A DNA stretch of 52,474 nt from Tolumonas sp. (GCA_028683735.1 JAQUHG010000003.1:1-52474), one strand, 5' to 3'. Counted from the first letter of the stretch, positions 28,159 through 39,724 are shown. Program-made: numbers and translations. The notes: generated from the sequence alone by a model not told the origin.

Positions 28159-28184
28159 TCGGGTTTTCTCCGTTGTAGCTCAAT

Positions 28185-28208
28185 GGGTGCCTGCAAGGGC
28201 ACCTTTTT
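28185..28208 (+). terminator. rho-independent terminator of mak
   Basis: GGTGCC (28186-28191) and GGCACC (28198-28203) pair around a six-base loop, extended by one G-U pair, and are followed by five T. It lies 27 bases after the mak stop codon. Confidence 0.8.
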
Positions 28209-28268
28209 GGGGCTCCCCCGCGAAACTCTCTTTGCTCAAGCATCCTTATTGCTCGACAGCAATGTTGT

Positions 28269-29213
28269 TTACCTGTTCAGCACCATATCCGATTCAGTTT
28301 CAATACGATTCCGGCCTGCTATTTTGGCAGCATACAGGGCTTTATCCGCAGTAATAAGCAGTGATTCGGCTTTCAAACTAAAATGCGGAAAACAAGTCGC
28401 GACTCCCTGACTGATCGTCACATATGGCGAGGCACTATTTCCAGCATGTCGAATATCAAGCGTCTGTATCGCGTTCTGAAATTTGTCTGCGATTTGTCGT
28501 GCGCCGTTCTGATCCGTGCCGGGTAACAAGCAACAAAACTCCTCTCCGCCATAACGCCCTACAATATCAGTGTGACGATGTAATTCTCCCTTCAGCGCTG
28601 TCGCAACACGACGCAAGCAATCATCCCCGGCCAGATGCCCATACAAATCATTGAATTGCTTGAAGTGATCGAGGTCTATCATGATACAGGAAAGCGGTAT
28701 GCCCTCCCGTAAAGCAAAGTCCCAACAACGATTTAATGACATATCCAGCTGCCGCCGGTTTGCTATACCGGTTAGCCCGTCACAGTACGACTGATACTCC
28801 AGTTTCTTGCGCAAACAGGATAATTCTGCATGCGTTTTGATACGGGCCCGCACAATCACCGGGCTGAACGGTTTGACAATATAATCGACCGCGCCTGCCT
28901 GAAATCCGATGACTTCATCCTGTTCCTGTGCGCGGCTGGTGATAAAAATAATAGGGATAGGGTTGGTCAGTGGATCTTGTTTCAAGGCACGGCAAACTTC
29001 GAATCCATCCATATCCGGCATCATAATATCCAGTAAAACCAGATCTGGCGGGTCATTCGATTGCACGATCGCCACGGCTTTTTCGCCGCTGGTTGTCGTG
29101 CGCAAATGGTAGTCATCGCAAAGCAATTCGACCAATATCCGGATATTTGCGGGTTCATCATCCACAATCAGAATGGTTTGCCTTGCTGTTCTTTCTTCCA
29201 TTGAACCTGCCAT
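28269..29213 (-). CDS. response regulator with GGDEF domain (diguanylate cyclase)
   Basis: This 314-residue protein should make cyclic di-GMP from two GTP when its receiver is phosphorylated. The receiver has Asp62 (LVLLDIMMPDMDG) and the lysine in YIVKPF. The GGDEF domain has the active site RYGGEEF and a canonical product-inhibition site RHTD five residues before it, so it should be active and feedback-controlled. The architecture is that of PleD/WspR-like regulators. I place the start at ATG 29213, which overlaps the kinase TGA as TGATG; a TTG three bases further upstream and an internal ATG at 29201 are alternatives. The overlap with the hybrid kinase implies a dedicated pair. Confidence 0.9.
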   Translation of the reverse strand: MAGSMEERTARQTILIVDDEPANIRILVELLCDDYHLRTTTSGEKAVAIVQSNDPPDLVLLDIMMPDMDGFEVCRALKQDPLTNPIPIIFITSRAQEQDEVIGFQAGAVDYIVKPFSPVIVRARIKTHAELSCLRKKLEYQSYCDGLTGIANRRQLDMSLNRCWDFALREGIPLSCIMIDLDHFKQFNDLYGHLAGDDCLRRVATALKGELHRHTDIVGRYGGEEFCCLLPGTDQNGARQIADKFQNAIQTLDIRHAGNSASPYVTISQGVATCFPHFSLKAESLLITADKALYAAKIAGRNRIETESDMVLNR

Positions 29214-32095
29214 CAAGCTACCTGAATGTCGAGCAGCCGGGCTAACCGGTACGCTGCGGCCAATGCAGTTTCAAAATCGAAGTTATGGAGTGCATCCTGC
29301 AACTGCTGCAGCTCCTCAGTCTGGTAACTTTCCGGAAGGTGTTGCCTCAGGCTCTGCAACTCAATCTCTGCCAATGGGTCGTTATAACGAATTTGCGCAA
29401 TGAGCCGCTCCATTAACTGAGTTAAACTCATATTTTCTTCATTCGCCAACACGACGACTTCGGCAGCGCCATCCAGTGTATTCAGTATAGCGGCTCCCAC
29501 CTGTATTTCTGATAAGGCGGTATCGAAGTCCATCAGCTGATTCTCAGAAGGCTGTTGCCGTAGTCTAAGCTCATCGTCCAGTTGCTGACAGATAGCGAAC
29601 AACCGCTCAGCAGCCAGATTGCCAAGCACACCCTTCATCGAATGAATGACTGCTTCTGCCTGTGGGTAATCCTGTGCGGCCAGTAATGCGCGTAACTGTG
29701 CCGATACCGACTCATAACGTTGCACAAAATCCAGTATCAGTTGTTTATACAATACCTGGTTCTGGTTCAGTCGACTGAGACCCGCAGGAAGATTGAAGCC
29801 TGATAATGTGTCAGGCAAGAGCGTCACATGCAGTTGCTTACCCCGACGCTCAGAAAAAGCAGGCGGACTGTATTCTGCCGGTTTGATCCAGGTGGACAAC
29901 ATAGTATATAGCTGTGTTGGCTCAATCGGTTTACTCAGATAATCATTCATTCCAACCGACAGACACTCTTCCCGCACCCCTTTCATTGCATGAGCTGTCA
30001 TCGCAATAATTGGTAGCTCACTAAAACGCTGGTCGGCCCGGATCTGCCGCGAGGCTTCATAACCGCCCATCAGCGGCATTTGTACATCCATCAGCACCAG
30101 CTCATAGGTTTTACTTCTCACCGCAGCAATGGCTTCAACGCCATTATTGGCAATATCGACCTGAAAACCGGCATCCACCAGCAGTTCAATAACCACCTGC
30201 TGGTTCAGCGGATTGTCTTCCACCACCAGCACCCGCGCACCTCGGATCGGTTGCAACGATTGCAATTGTGGCAACGCCGGTGTGGAGGAAGAAGCGTGAC
30301 TTTTGAGCTGGCGACCAAAATTCTGCATGATAGTATCGAGCAATACCGAGGCGCTGATCGGCTTGGTCAACAGCGTATTAATGCCAGCATCTTCCGCCTG
30401 TTTCATCACCTCATCACGGGCGAAAGCCGATACCATGATGGTCACCGGAATTTGCTCAAGCTCCCGCATCCGGCGGATCTGACGGACAGTCTCAATGCCA
30501 TCCAGCCCCGGCATTTTCCAGTCAATCAGCATCAAATCATACGGTGCTACCGTGGCGGTGGCTTTCAATGCCGCGATAGCCGCTTCACCAGAATCCACTG
30601 TATCGGCTTCAAAATTAAAATGATGCAGCTGCTCAGCTAACACATCCCGCGCCAGCGCATTATCATCCACCACCAGCACTTTCAGTCCGTTCAATGCGGA
30701 TACCACCGGACCAGCTTTAACCGATAATGGCTGTTCCACACATGTAAACCGTGCCGTAAAACTGAATTTCGAACCTTGACCGGGCTGACTCTGTACCGTG
30801 ATATTTCCCTGCATCAGGCTGACCAGAAAACGGGTGATCGAAAGCCCGAGTCCTGTGCCACCAAACTGCCGGGTAACTGAGGTATCTGCCTGATTGAACG
30901 CTTCAAATAAGGCCGGTATTTTGGCTTCGTCAATACCGATGCCGGTATCTTCCACGTCAAAGCGCAGCATGCAGTGCTCTGCCTGTCGCTCCTGTAAGAC
31001 AACCGCGATCCGTACATGCCCCTCACGGGTAAATTTCACTGCATTGCCTGCCAGATTCATCAAGGCCTGCCCTAAACGGAACGGATCGCCGACCAGATTC
31101 TGCGGTACGTCTGGAGCAATCGAAACAACCAGCTCCAGATTTTTCTCCGATGCAGCGATCGCCATCTGTGAGGCAATATCAGCAATGACATGTTCCAGAT
31201 TGAATTCCACTTGCTCCATCGATAACTTTCCAGCTTCGATTTTTGAAAAGTCGAGAATATCGTTGATGATGCGCAGTAATGATTGAGCGGAATGTTCGAT
31301 TTTCCCCAAATAATCCCGCTGTTTATGGGTGAGATCTGTTTTCAGGCAAAGGCCGGAGAAACCAATAATGGCATTCATCGGTGTTCGAATTTCATGACTC
31401 ATATTGGCCAGAAATTCACTCTTCTGCTGTACCGCCGTTTCCGCTAACCGATGCGCATGCCGTAAAGCTTCATTCTGATCGACGATTTGCTTCAGACTGA
31501 GACTGCGATTATGGTCAAAGGTCATCGCGATAAAGAAAATAATCAGTACAAGCCCGATGACACAGATTGTATTGAAAAAATGAAGGTAATCGAGATCGTA
31601 GTCTTGCGGATATTCATAGCCATAAAAGCTGGCAATGCCCATCACCAGTGCGACACCACAGCAGGTCAGACACCAAAATAGAGTGCTACGGCCATAACCT
31701 AACAGCAGAATGCCCGTGATCGGGATCAGCGAAAACCAGGGGAATACCATCGAATGGATACCACCGGAAAAATATGTGCTTCCGACTATTGCCAACCAAA
31801 AGCTGGTGCTCAGATAGAATTGGCAACACAACGCATAGTGCTGGTACCGCCGGAAGAAAAATAACAAGGCGATATGCGCCACAAAACAGCCGGCTTCCAG
31901 CCAAACTCCAACGACAAAACCAATGACCCAGGAAACCAGCATGTACTGTAGAGAAAAAAAGATAGTGATCAGACTGATATACACCAGAAGACGATATTGT
32001 GTCTGAGTGTGCTGACCTTCATAAGGCGCTGACGGAGTTAATGCATCAACCAAACATTCTGTCTGTCCGAGGAAACGCCGGAGAGTCGGGCTCAT
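29213..32095 (-). CDS. membrane hybrid histidine kinase with two receivers and HPt
   Basis: This 960-residue phosphorelay protein has about six hydrophobic segments (about 36-195) with little periplasmic sequence, a HisKA domain with His234 (NMSHEIRTPMNAIIG), an ATPase domain (NLAGNAVKFT, GIGIDEAKIPALFEAF, GGTGLGLSI), two receivers with Asp525 and Asp670, and an HPt domain with His818 (IHSMKGVLGNL). This is the BarA-like order with an extra receiver. Its stop overlaps the diguanylate cyclase start, so the relay probably ends on that receiver and controls c-di-GMP. It lies 107 bases downstream of malT on the same strand, with a long stem-loop between. The signal is unknown; the membrane domain resembles MASE-type sensors only in general. 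Confidence 0.9.
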   Translation of the reverse strand: MSPTLRRFLGQTECLVDALTPSAPYEGQHTQTQYRLLVYISLITIFFSLQYMLVSWVIGFVVGVWLEAGCFVAHIALLFFFRRYQHYALCCQFYLSTSFWLAIVGSTYFSGGIHSMVFPWFSLIPITGILLLGYGRSTLFWCLTCCGVALVMGIASFYGYEYPQDYDLDYLHFFNTICVIGLVLIIFFIAMTFDHNRSLSLKQIVDQNEALRHAHRLAETAVQQKSEFLANMSHEIRTPMNAIIGFSGLCLKTDLTHKQRDYLGKIEHSAQSLLRIINDILDFSKIEAGKLSMEQVEFNLEHVIADIASQMAIAASEKNLELVVSIAPDVPQNLVGDPFRLGQALMNLAGNAVKFTREGHVRIAVVLQERQAEHCMLRFDVEDTGIGIDEAKIPALFEAFNQADTSVTRQFGGTGLGLSITRFLVSLMQGNITVQSQPGQGSKFSFTARFTCVEQPLSVKAGPVVSALNGLKVLVVDDNALARDVLAEQLHHFNFEADTVDSGEAAIAALKATATVAPYDLMLIDWKMPGLDGIETVRQIRRMRELEQIPVTIMVSAFARDEVMKQAEDAGINTLLTKPISASVLLDTIMQNFGRQLKSHASSSTPALPQLQSLQPIRGARVLVVEDNPLNQQVVIELLVDAGFQVDIANNGVEAIAAVRSKTYELVLMDVQMPLMGGYEASRQIRADQRFSELPIIAMTAHAMKGVREECLSVGMNDYLSKPIEPTQLYTMLSTWIKPAEYSPPAFSERRGKQLHVTLLPDTLSGFNLPAGLSRLNQNQVLYKQLILDFVQRYESVSAQLRALLAAQDYPQAEAVIHSMKGVLGNLAAERLFAICQQLDDELRLRQQPSENQLMDFDTALSEIQVGAAILNTLDGAAEVVVLANEENMSLTQLMERLIAQIRYNDPLAEIELQSLRQHLPESYQTEELQQLQDALHNFDFETALAAAYRLARLLDIQVA

Positions 32096-32141
32096 AACCT
32101 CTTGTTCTCGTTAGTAAACCAGACAGTAAAGATAGTGCTTA

Positions 32142-32182
32142 AGTGCAGGCAATAACAACGGCAAAATATAATTGTCTGCACT
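32142..32182 (-). other. long stem-loop between malT and the hybrid kinase gene
   Basis: AGTGCAGGCAAT (32142-32153) and ATTGTCTGCACT (32171-32182) form a twelve-position stem with one wobble or mismatch around a 17-base loop. No T-run follows in either direction. It may be an intercistronic stabiliser, an attenuator or an operator for the kinase gene. Confidence 0.6.
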
Positions 32183-32202
32183 GGATCTAAGATTGAAGCA
32201 AT

Positions 32203-34923
32203 TTACACTCCATAACCCATCAGTTTCAGCAGTTTTTGCGCCTGCTCAACGGCATCCTGCCGATGCAGAATGCCCAGTTTCTGATACAGATTACGGATAT
32301 GCGTTTTGATGGTGGTCGCCGCGACATCCAGCTCCACCGAGATCTGCTCATTGCTGTAACCGGAGTAAATCAGCCCCAGCACCTGCCACTCACGCTGTGT
32401 CAGCGGGCTGGTACGGATCAGCTCCGGCACATTCGGGTGATTCAGCAATTTTTCGACAAACCCCTCATCGAAATGGGCAAATTTGTGACGATGATGCTGA
32501 TTGATATCTTTCAGCAGCCGCTGTGCTTTGTGCTGCTCCATCTCCGACAAGGTATTCAGCTGCAACAACTGGCGCAGCAGTTGCGCGACGATCTCACCTT
32601 CGATGACGAAATGGCTGACAAAACCAGTACGATTCGACAGCGTTAACGCTTCCATCAACGCCCGCTGCGCTTCACTGCGTTCGTTGCGTTGCCAATGCAG
32701 CACGGTAGACAACAGCAGGTTACGATTCAGATCGCTGTAGAGGTTCAGCCGGTTCGCTTCCGCATTCAGGTGTGTGAGAATTTCATCGGCTTGCGCATAC
32801 TCCTCCAGCAGCAGATGTGCACGGGCAATATTGCGCCACTGCCCTTGCAGGAAATGGTTACAGGCGGCGTCCGGGCGTTCGGCCTGTGCCAGCCAGTTGC
32901 GTACCGACTGTTTATCGCCGGTCATTTGCCAATACAGTAGGCGCGGAATATCGGCATTGTTGATCCAGTCACTGTGGTAATCGGCGTTATGCAGCAACAC
33001 CTCGCAGCGTTGCAGATGCTGGCTGGCATTGTCTATATCCCCGCGCGCCAGCGACACTTTCGCCAGCATCGCAACACACTGCAGCTGCTGTTTTTGCTCA
33101 TAACCGGTCAGCACCTGCAAGCCTTGCCGGGCACAGCTTTCCGCCTCATCCAGCCGGTACCACGACCACAACACCTGCGCCCGCACCCGCAGCAAAAATT
33201 CATGCAGCGGTAGCTGTTCCAGATGTTGCGCCTGCACCAGCTCCAGCGCTTTATCCTGCACCTCATAGGCCGCTTGTAGGAAACCTTGCGCGATCAGAAT
33301 CTCGCTCTGCTGCAACAAGGCCCACAATGCGTAATGATAGGTGCCGTGCCGACGTGCCATTTGCTCAGTGCGTTGCATCATCGGTAACGCGCTGCTCAGC
33401 TGCCCCAGATAGTGGTGCACTTCGCCGATCACCGAGGTGGCAACGATACGGCCATAAAAATTGGTTTGCGGTAGTTGGGTCAGCGCTTCACGCGCCAGAT
33501 GGATCGCCTCTTCCGGGCGATTGGCATTCAACGCCACCTGCGCGCGCAGCGCATTAAATTCGCCTTGTAATGCATCATTCAACCGCACCTGATGCTCCGC
33601 CATCGCCTGTTTGGCGCGCTCTAACAACGCATCGACCTGCGTATAGCGGTGCTGACTTTGCGCCAGCCAAGCCTGTAACAACACCAGATTCGGGCTTTGA
33701 ATGAGCTCAGTGTACGGCAGCGCCTCAAGACAGCTCGACAGCAACGCCAACTCGCCGTGATGGAATAACGACCAGCCGTATTGCAGTAAAATCTCGCGCA
33801 GCAACAGTGCATCGTTGGCCGCCAGTGCGTGATGGATCGCTTCCGATGGAATGTTCATCGCCTGCCAGCCCGCCGCCGCACGACGGTGTAATTCCGATAA
33901 CTCAGCCGCCAGTTCCTGCTGACAACAGTGCTGCAGGAACGCAGCAAATAATGGGTGGAAACGGAACCAGATGGTATCGCCATCCATGTCCATACGTTGT
34001 AAAAACAGACCGCGACGCTCGAGATCACTCAGTTGTGCCAGCCCGTCTTGGCGACCGGTCAAACGCGTCACCAGTGCGTCATTCATCGAACGCAACACCG
34101 AACAGCGCAATAAAAAATCACGGGTGGGGGCATCAATGCGATCCATCACCTCTTCGGCTAAATATTCCCACAAATAAGTCGTGTTCAGGCCGGATAAACG
34201 ACGCGCCGATTGGTGTACCGATGAGCGTGATTCTGGCGCCGACAGCGCGATTAATTGCAGTGCCGTTGCCCAGCCTTCCACCTCATCACACAGCGTGGCG
34301 CTTTCTTGCTCATCCATCGGTGTCGGCAGTCGGTTGAGGAAAAATTGCTGCGCTTCCTGATGGTTAAAGGCTAACAGCTGATCATCCAGCTCCAGCAGTT
34401 GCTCACGCACGCGCAGATTGGCAATGCCTAATGGTGGCAGTGTGCGGGAAATCACCACCAGCGTCAGATTATCGGGCTGGTTGCGCAGGAAAAAGCGCAT
34501 CGCTTCATGAATTTCTTCGTTATCGATCAGGTGATAATCATCGATGATGAGATAGGTGGGTTCAGTCCAATCGGCCAGTTCGGCAAACACCTGCCCCAGC
34601 AATGACGACAGGCGCGCGTATTGGTGTTTCTGACTCAGCGCTTCACTTTTGACGCAATGGCCCAACGTGGCATGTTGTAAGGCGGCCACCAGATAACGGG
34701 CAAAACGTTCCGGTTGATTATCACTGTCATCCAGCGAAAACCAGCCCGCATGCGGCAACGTAGCAGCCCACTGGGCGATCAGTGTGGTTTTGCCATAACC
34801 TGCCGGGCCATGCAGCAGCACCAAACGATAATCCAGCGCCGTTTGCAAGCGTTGCAATAAACGGTCACGGGTAATGGCATTTTGCAGTCGTACCGGACGA
34901 CTCAGTTTCGATGGGATCAGCAT
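32203..34923 (-). CDS. malT: transcriptional activator of the maltose regulon MalT
   Basis: MalT is a STAND-family ATPase that binds ATP and maltotriose and activates mal promoters; MalK, Aes and MalY inhibit it in E. coli. The 906-residue product tracks E. coli MalT (901) throughout, from [13 protein letters not shown] to the C-terminal LMGYGV. The Walker A motif GPAGYGKTT is at about 39-47, IIDDYHLI is the Walker B region, tetratricopeptide-like helices fill the middle, and a LuxR-type helix-turn-helix ([21 protein letters not shown]) ends it. I use the start at 34923 because it gives the conserved N-terminus; an in-frame ATG at 34941 adds six residues. It is divergent from malP, whose promoter has MalT boxes. 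Confidence 0.97.
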   Translation of the reverse strand: MLIPSKLSRPVRLQNAITRDRLLQRLQTALDYRLVLLHGPAGYGKTTLIAQWAATLPHAGWFSLDDSDNQPERFARYLVAALQHATLGHCVKSEALSQKHQYARLSSLLGQVFAELADWTEPTYLIIDDYHLIDNEEIHEAMRFFLRNQPDNLTLVVISRTLPPLGIANLRVREQLLELDDQLLAFNHQEAQQFFLNRLPTPMDEQESATLCDEVEGWATALQLIALSAPESRSSVHQSARRLSGLNTTYLWEYLAEEVMDRIDAPTRDFLLRCSVLRSMNDALVTRLTGRQDGLAQLSDLERRGLFLQRMDMDGDTIWFRFHPLFAAFLQHCCQQELAAELSELHRRAAAGWQAMNIPSEAIHHALAANDALLLREILLQYGWSLFHHGELALLSSCLEALPYTELIQSPNLVLLQAWLAQSQHRYTQVDALLERAKQAMAEHQVRLNDALQGEFNALRAQVALNANRPEEAIHLAREALTQLPQTNFYGRIVATSVIGEVHHYLGQLSSALPMMQRTEQMARRHGTYHYALWALLQQSEILIAQGFLQAAYEVQDKALELVQAQHLEQLPLHEFLLRVRAQVLWSWYRLDEAESCARQGLQVLTGYEQKQQLQCVAMLAKVSLARGDIDNASQHLQRCEVLLHNADYHSDWINNADIPRLLYWQMTGDKQSVRNWLAQAERPDAACNHFLQGQWRNIARAHLLLEEYAQADEILTHLNAEANRLNLYSDLNRNLLLSTVLHWQRNERSEAQRALMEALTLSNRTGFVSHFVIEGEIVAQLLRQLLQLNTLSEMEQHKAQRLLKDINQHHRHKFAHFDEGFVEKLLNHPNVPELIRTSPLTQREWQVLGLIYSGYSNEQISVELDVAATTIKTHIRNLYQKLGILHRQDAVEQAQKLLKLMGYGV

Positions 34924-35075
34924 AAGGTTGTTTCCAGTCACCCGCTGTTTCGCGAACCACAGCAGGTCAATATGTTCAGCAGTGGCACACGGTGCCTGTC
35001 AGCTCGTTTTTTTTCAATGGAATCACTCACAAAACAATACTAACCGCTCAGGAAATAACTTTCCTACGCCCTACT

Positions 35076-35138
35076 CATCCTCCCCATAAAGCATATACAC
35101 GGGATGAGGTAACTGCTGATTTTTCTGGTCAGGATAGT
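35076..35138 (+). promoter_or_regulatory. malPQ promoter with two MalT boxes
   Basis: GGGGAGGATG on the minus strand (35076-35085) and GGGATGAGG on the plus strand (35101-35109) each match the MalT box GGGGA(T/G)GAGG at about nine of ten positions. GATAGT at 35133-35138 is a plausible -10, which would put the nearer box about 40 bases upstream of transcription start, as in E. coli mal promoters. The motif and spacing are seen; MalT binding is inferred from the family. Confidence 0.65.
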
Positions 35139-35181
35139 CATCAATGCCCTTTCTGTTTTCCTGATGACGAAGGATAAAGCA

Positions 35182-37617
35182 ATGATCAGTAAAAAAAGCA
35201 CAAACAATCCGGCGCCCTTTACTACCGCCGATTTTGAAGCGGCGTTAACGCGCCAATGGCAACACTTCGGTTTGCAGAAAGCGGCCGATATGACGACTTA
35301 TCAATGGTGGCTGGCCGTGTGTGGCGCCATCAATGAACAACTGCTGGCACAACGCGCAGCTAATAAGCTGACTGCCGCGACCGGCACCGGCCGCCACGTG
35401 AACTACCTGTCATTGGAGTTTCTGGTCGGTCGGCTGACCATGAACAACCTGATCAGTCTAGACTGGTTTCCGGTCGTGGAAGCCACGCTGCAGCAATATG
35501 GCCACTCGCTGACCGATCTGTTGGAACAGGAAGTCGACCCCGGCTTAGGTAACGGTGGTTTGGGCCGACTGGCTGCCTGTTTTCTGGATGCCATGGCCGC
35601 CCTGTCGCAACCAGCGACCGGTTACGGCTTAAGTTATCAATATGGTTTGTTCCGCCAGTCGTTCCTGAACGGCGAGCAACAAGAAGCGCCGGATGACTGG
35701 CACAGCGAACATTATCCGTGGATGACACGTCGTCTCGATTTTTCCGTACCAGTCGGGTTTGGTGGTGAAGTGGCACTGGATGCTGAAGGCCGCCAATATT
35801 GGAAACCGGCACTGACTGTGCAAGGCGAAGCCCATGATTTACCGATCATCGGTTATCACAATCAGGTGGTGCAAACACTGCGTCTGTGGCACGCCAGCCA
35901 CCCGACCCCGCTCGATTTGCAAAAATTCAACGACGGCCATTACTTGCACGCCGTGGAAGCCGGTGTCACGGCCAGCAAACTGAGTAAAGTGCTCTACCCG
36001 AGTGACAACCATCAGGCAGGTAAAGAGTTGCGCCTGATGCAGCAATATTTCCATTGTGCCTGCTCGATTGCCGATATTCTGCGTCGCCATCTGGCCGCTG
36101 GTCGCTCCCTGCTGTCACTGCCCGAGCATGAAGTGATCCAGCTGAATGACACCCATCCGACCATTGCGATTCCTGAGTTGATGCGTGTGTTGCTGGATGA
36201 GCATCAGATGTGCTGGGAAGATGCCTGGTCGATCTGCACCCGTCTGTTTGCCTACACCAACCACACCTTGTTGCCGGAAGCGTTGGAATGCTGGCCACAA
36301 GATCTGGTCGCGACGTTGTTACCACGCCATTTCTATATTATCGATGAAATCGATCGCCGTTTTATGGCACTGGCCCAGCAGCAATGGCCGGATAATGAAC
36401 GCGTTTGGCCGAAAATCGCGGTAATTTACGACGGCCAGATCCGCATGGCCAATCTGTGTGTGGTTACCTGTTTTGCCATCAATGGCGTGGCGCAATTGCA
36501 CTCTGACCTCGTAAAAAGCGATCTGTTCCCCGAATACAACACGCTGTGGCCACAGAAATTCCACAACGTTACCAACGGTATTACACCACGCCGCTGGCTA
36601 AAACAGTGCAACCCGGCCCTAGCCTCGCTGCTGGATGAAACATTAAAAGTGGATTGGGCGCGCGATCTCGACACGCTGCGCGATCTGGAACCGTTTGCCA
36701 GCAAAGCGAATTTCCGTCACCGTTACCGCGACATTAAATTAGCCAATAAACAACGTCTGGCTGACTATGTGTGGCAGACGCAAGGCATCAAGCTCGACCC
36801 GAACGCCATCTTCGATGTGCAGATCAAACGTCTGCATGAATACAAACGCCAGCATCTGAACCTGCTGCAAATCATCGCCCGTTACCAGCAGTTACGCGCC
36901 CAGCCAAATATCGATGTGCCGGCCCGTGTATATCTGTTTGCGGCAAAAGCAGCCCCGGGTTATCACCTGGCGAAAAACATCATTCTGGCCATCAACAAGG
37001 TGGCAGAACGCATCAATAACGATCCATTTGTGAACGACAAACTGAAAGTGGTATTCCTGCCCGATTACCGCGTCAGTCTGGCGGAGTTATTGATCCCCGC
37101 TGCCGACGTGTCGGAACAAATTTCTACTGCCGGTAAAGAAGCCTCAGGCACCGGCAACATGAAATTGGCGATGAACGGCGCGATCACTGTGGGTACGCTG
37201 GATGGCGCGAACGTCGAGATCTCGGAACAGGTGGGTACCGATAATCTGTTTATCTTCGGCCACACCGTCGAGCAGGTCAAAGCGCTGCTGGCGGCAGGCT
37301 ATAACCCGCATGATTATTATCGACAAGATCCGCGCCTGAAAGCGGCACTGGATGAGCTGATGAGCGGTTATTACACCCCAGATGAACCACAAGCGCTGCA
37401 ACCGTTGTGGCACAGCCTGCTGGAAGGCGGTGATCCGTATCTGGTGCTGGCCGATTTCGATGCCTACTGGTATGCCCAGCAACAAATTGATGCGCTGTAT
37501 CAACAACCGGAAGAGTGGCTGCGTCGTTGTATTCTGAATACTGCCCGTACCGGCATGTTCAGCGCCGACCGTTCTATCCGTGATTATCAACAACAGATCT
37601 GGCAGCCAAAGGCGTAA
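35182..37617 (+). CDS. malP: maltodextrin phosphorylase
   Basis: MalP removes glucose 1-phosphate from the non-reducing end of maltodextrins longer than about four units. The 811-residue product is close to E. coli MalP (797). It has [20 protein letters not shown]-type [55 protein letters not shown], and the pyridoxal phosphate lysine in [16 protein letters not shown] lies before ATG 35182; an ATG at 35164 would add six residues. It is followed after eight bases by malQ, forming the malPQ operon under MalT control. Confidence 0.97.
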   Translation: MISKKSTNNPAPFTTADFEAALTRQWQHFGLQKAADMTTYQWWLAVCGAINEQLLAQRAANKLTAATGTGRHVNYLSLEFLVGRLTMNNLISLDWFPVVEATLQQYGHSLTDLLEQEVDPGLGNGGLGRLAACFLDAMAALSQPATGYGLSYQYGLFRQSFLNGEQQEAPDDWHSEHYPWMTRRLDFSVPVGFGGEVALDAEGRQYWKPALTVQGEAHDLPIIGYHNQVVQTLRLWHASHPTPLDLQKFNDGHYLHAVEAGVTASKLSKVLYPSDNHQAGKELRLMQQYFHCACSIADILRRHLAAGRSLLSLPEHEVIQLNDTHPTIAIPELMRVLLDEHQMCWEDAWSICTRLFAYTNHTLLPEALECWPQDLVATLLPRHFYIIDEIDRRFMALAQQQWPDNERVWPKIAVIYDGQIRMANLCVVTCFAINGVAQLHSDLVKSDLFPEYNTLWPQKFHNVTNGITPRRWLKQCNPALASLLDETLKVDWARDLDTLRDLEPFASKANFRHRYRDIKLANKQRLADYVWQTQGIKLDPNAIFDVQIKRLHEYKRQHLNLLQIIARYQQLRAQPNIDVPARVYLFAAKAAPGYHLAKNIILAINKVAERINNDPFVNDKLKVVFLPDYRVSLAELLIPAADVSEQISTAGKEASGTGNMKLAMNGAITVGTLDGANVEISEQVGTDNLFIFGHTVEQVKALLAAGYNPHDYYRQDPRLKAALDELMSGYYTPDEPQALQPLWHSLLEGGDPYLVLADFDAYWYAQQQIDALYQQPEEWLRRCILNTARTGMFSADRSIRDYQQQIWQPKA

Positions 37618-37625
37618 GGGCAGTT

Positions 37626-39713
37626 ATGGATATTTCGACTATTGAAACGGCCGCTAATGCGGCCGGTATTGCCAGCAGTTACATCAGTGCTTCCGGTCAG
37701 CCAGTGCAGATCGCGGCCAGTGCCCGACAAAAAATTCTGGATGCCTTACAAACCAGCCCTACCACCGACGCGTCGTTCTTACCGCCGGTGTGTGTGTTTC
37801 GGCAAGGTGAATTACCGCGTATTTTATTACAAAAGGCGGTACCAGATACCTGCCACTGGCGATTACAACCCGAACAAGGTAAACCGCTGCGCGGCACGCT
37901 CAGCCACGGTTTTCTGACCTTACCGGAAGAGTTACCACTCGGTTATCACACCTTGTGCCTGTTACAAGGCCGCAAAGTGATTGCCGAAAGCCGAGTTATC
38001 ATGGCACCAAAGCGTTGTTATGAACCGGACGCGATCCGCCAGGGTAAAAAAATCTGGGGTGCGTGCGTGCAGTTATACACCCTGCGTTCCGATGACAACT
38101 GGGGTATTGGTGATTTTGCCGATCTGAAACAGATGCTGACCGAACTAGCCACTTACGGTGCTGATTTCATCGGTCTGAACCCGCTACATGCGCTGTATCC
38201 GGCCAGCCCCGATAGTGCCAGCCCGTACAGCCCTTCGTCGCGTCGCTGGCTGAATATTATCTATATTGCCGTGCACAAACTGCCGGATTTCCAGCTCAGC
38301 TCTGCCGCACAATTGTGGTGGCAAACACCGCAGATCCAGCAACAGCTGCAAGCACTGCGTGATAACGATCAGGTCGATTATGCGCAAGTGACCGCGCTGA
38401 AACTGACCGGGTTAAAGCTGGCCTATCACTATTTTGCCACGCTGCCGGACGACACACCACGCGTCACCGAGTTTGAACAGTTCCGCAAACAACAAGGCGA
38501 AAGCCTGCAACAACAAGCCACCTATGATGCATTGCATGTGCACCTGAAACAGCAAGATGCCAATGCCTGGGGCTGGCCGGCGTGGCCGGTGGAATATCAG
38601 CAATGGCAAAACCCGGCGATGGAACAGTTCCGGAAAGAACAGGCGGAGGAAATTCGTTTTTACGCCTGGCTGCAATGGCTGGCGCAAGGGCAACTGCAGG
38701 AGTGCCAGCAGACCGCGCGTGAACACGGCATGTTAATTGGTTTATACCGCGATCTGGCGGTAGGCGTGACCGAAGGCGGCACCGAGACTTGGTGCGATCG
38801 TGAACTGTATTGCCTGAAAGCCGCGGTTGGTGCACCACCGGATATTTTAGGCCCGTTGGGTCAAAACTGGGGGCTGCCACCGATGAGCCCGCAAGTGATG
38901 ATCGCACGCGGTTATCAGCCGTTTATCGATCTGATCCGCGCCAACATGACGCATTGCGGCGCATTGCGCATCGACCATGTCATGGGGCTGTTGCGTTTGT
39001 GGTGGGTGCCGCAAGGTGACACCGCAGTAGATGGCGCGTTTGTCAGTTATCCGGTCGATGATCTGCTGGCGATTTTGTCGCTGGAAAGTCAGCGTCAACA
39101 ATGCATGGTGATCGGCGAAGATTTGGGCACGGTGCCGGACGAAATCGTCGCCAAGCTGCGCGATAACGGCGTCTATTCCTACAAAGTATTTTATTTTGAG
39201 CGGGCGCCGGACAGCGGTTTTTATTCTCCGCGCGACTATCCAGCACAGGCGATGACCACCCTATCCACACACGACATGCCGACCCTGTATGGTTATTGGC
39301 AAGCCGATGATTTGACGCTGGGGCAACAGCTCGGGTTATATCCGGATGCCGAGGTACTGGCGGGTTTATATGCCGATCGCGAACATGCAAAACAGCGCAT
39401 GCTCGATAGTCTGCATAGCTTACACAGTCTGCCGGAAGAGTATGGTCGGCAGGCGCACGGCATGGTGATGAACCCCACCTTAAACCGGGGCATTCACTAC
39501 CATGTCGCTATGACTAACAGTGCGTTACTGGGCCTGCAACCGGAGGACTGGCTGAACATGCAGGCCCCGGTCAATGTGCCCGGCACCACGCATGAGATTT
39601 ACCCCAACTGGCGCCGCAAGTTGAGCTGCTCGCTGCACGCGATGTTCCACAACCCCGAGGTAACCTCGCTGCTGACCGAGATTGATCGGCGCCGCCGACA
39701 GTTATCCTACTGA
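37626..39713 (+). CDS. malQ: 4-alpha-glucanotransferase (amylomaltase)
   Basis: MalQ disproportionates maltose and maltodextrins, releasing glucose and building chains long enough for MalP. The 695-residue GH77 enzyme matches E. coli MalQ in length (694). Active-site blocks are LRIDHVMGLLRLWW (nucleophile Asp), MVIGEDLGTVP (acid/base Glu) and LSTHDMPTLYGYW (third carboxylate). AAGGG precedes the ATG. It is the second gene of malPQ and ends in a strong terminator. Confidence 0.97.
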   Translation: MDISTIETAANAAGIASSYISASGQPVQIAASARQKILDALQTSPTTDASFLPPVCVFRQGELPRILLQKAVPDTCHWRLQPEQGKPLRGTLSHGFLTLPEELPLGYHTLCLLQGRKVIAESRVIMAPKRCYEPDAIRQGKKIWGACVQLYTLRSDDNWGIGDFADLKQMLTELATYGADFIGLNPLHALYPASPDSASPYSPSSRRWLNIIYIAVHKLPDFQLSSAAQLWWQTPQIQQQLQALRDNDQVDYAQVTALKLTGLKLAYHYFATLPDDTPRVTEFEQFRKQQGESLQQQATYDALHVHLKQQDANAWGWPAWPVEYQQWQNPAMEQFRKEQAEEIRFYAWLQWLAQGQLQECQQTAREHGMLIGLYRDLAVGVTEGGTETWCDRELYCLKAAVGAPPDILGPLGQNWGLPPMSPQVMIARGYQPFIDLIRANMTHCGALRIDHVMGLLRLWWVPQGDTAVDGAFVSYPVDDLLAILSLESQRQQCMVIGEDLGTVPDEIVAKLRDNGVYSYKVFYFERAPDSGFYSPRDYPAQAMTTLSTHDMPTLYGYWQADDLTLGQQLGLYPDAEVLAGLYADREHAKQRMLDSLHSLHSLPEEYGRQAHGMVMNPTLNRGIHYHVAMTNSALLGLQPEDWLNMQAPVNVPGTTHEIYPNWRRKLSCSLHAMFHNPEVTSLLTEIDRRRRQLSY

Positions 39714-39724
39714 TCGGATTTTTT

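Noticed and set aside
34942..35070. CRP site for malT
   Set aside because: Only half-sites (TTTGTGA on the minus strand near 35027-35035) are present; the second half matches too poorly to list.
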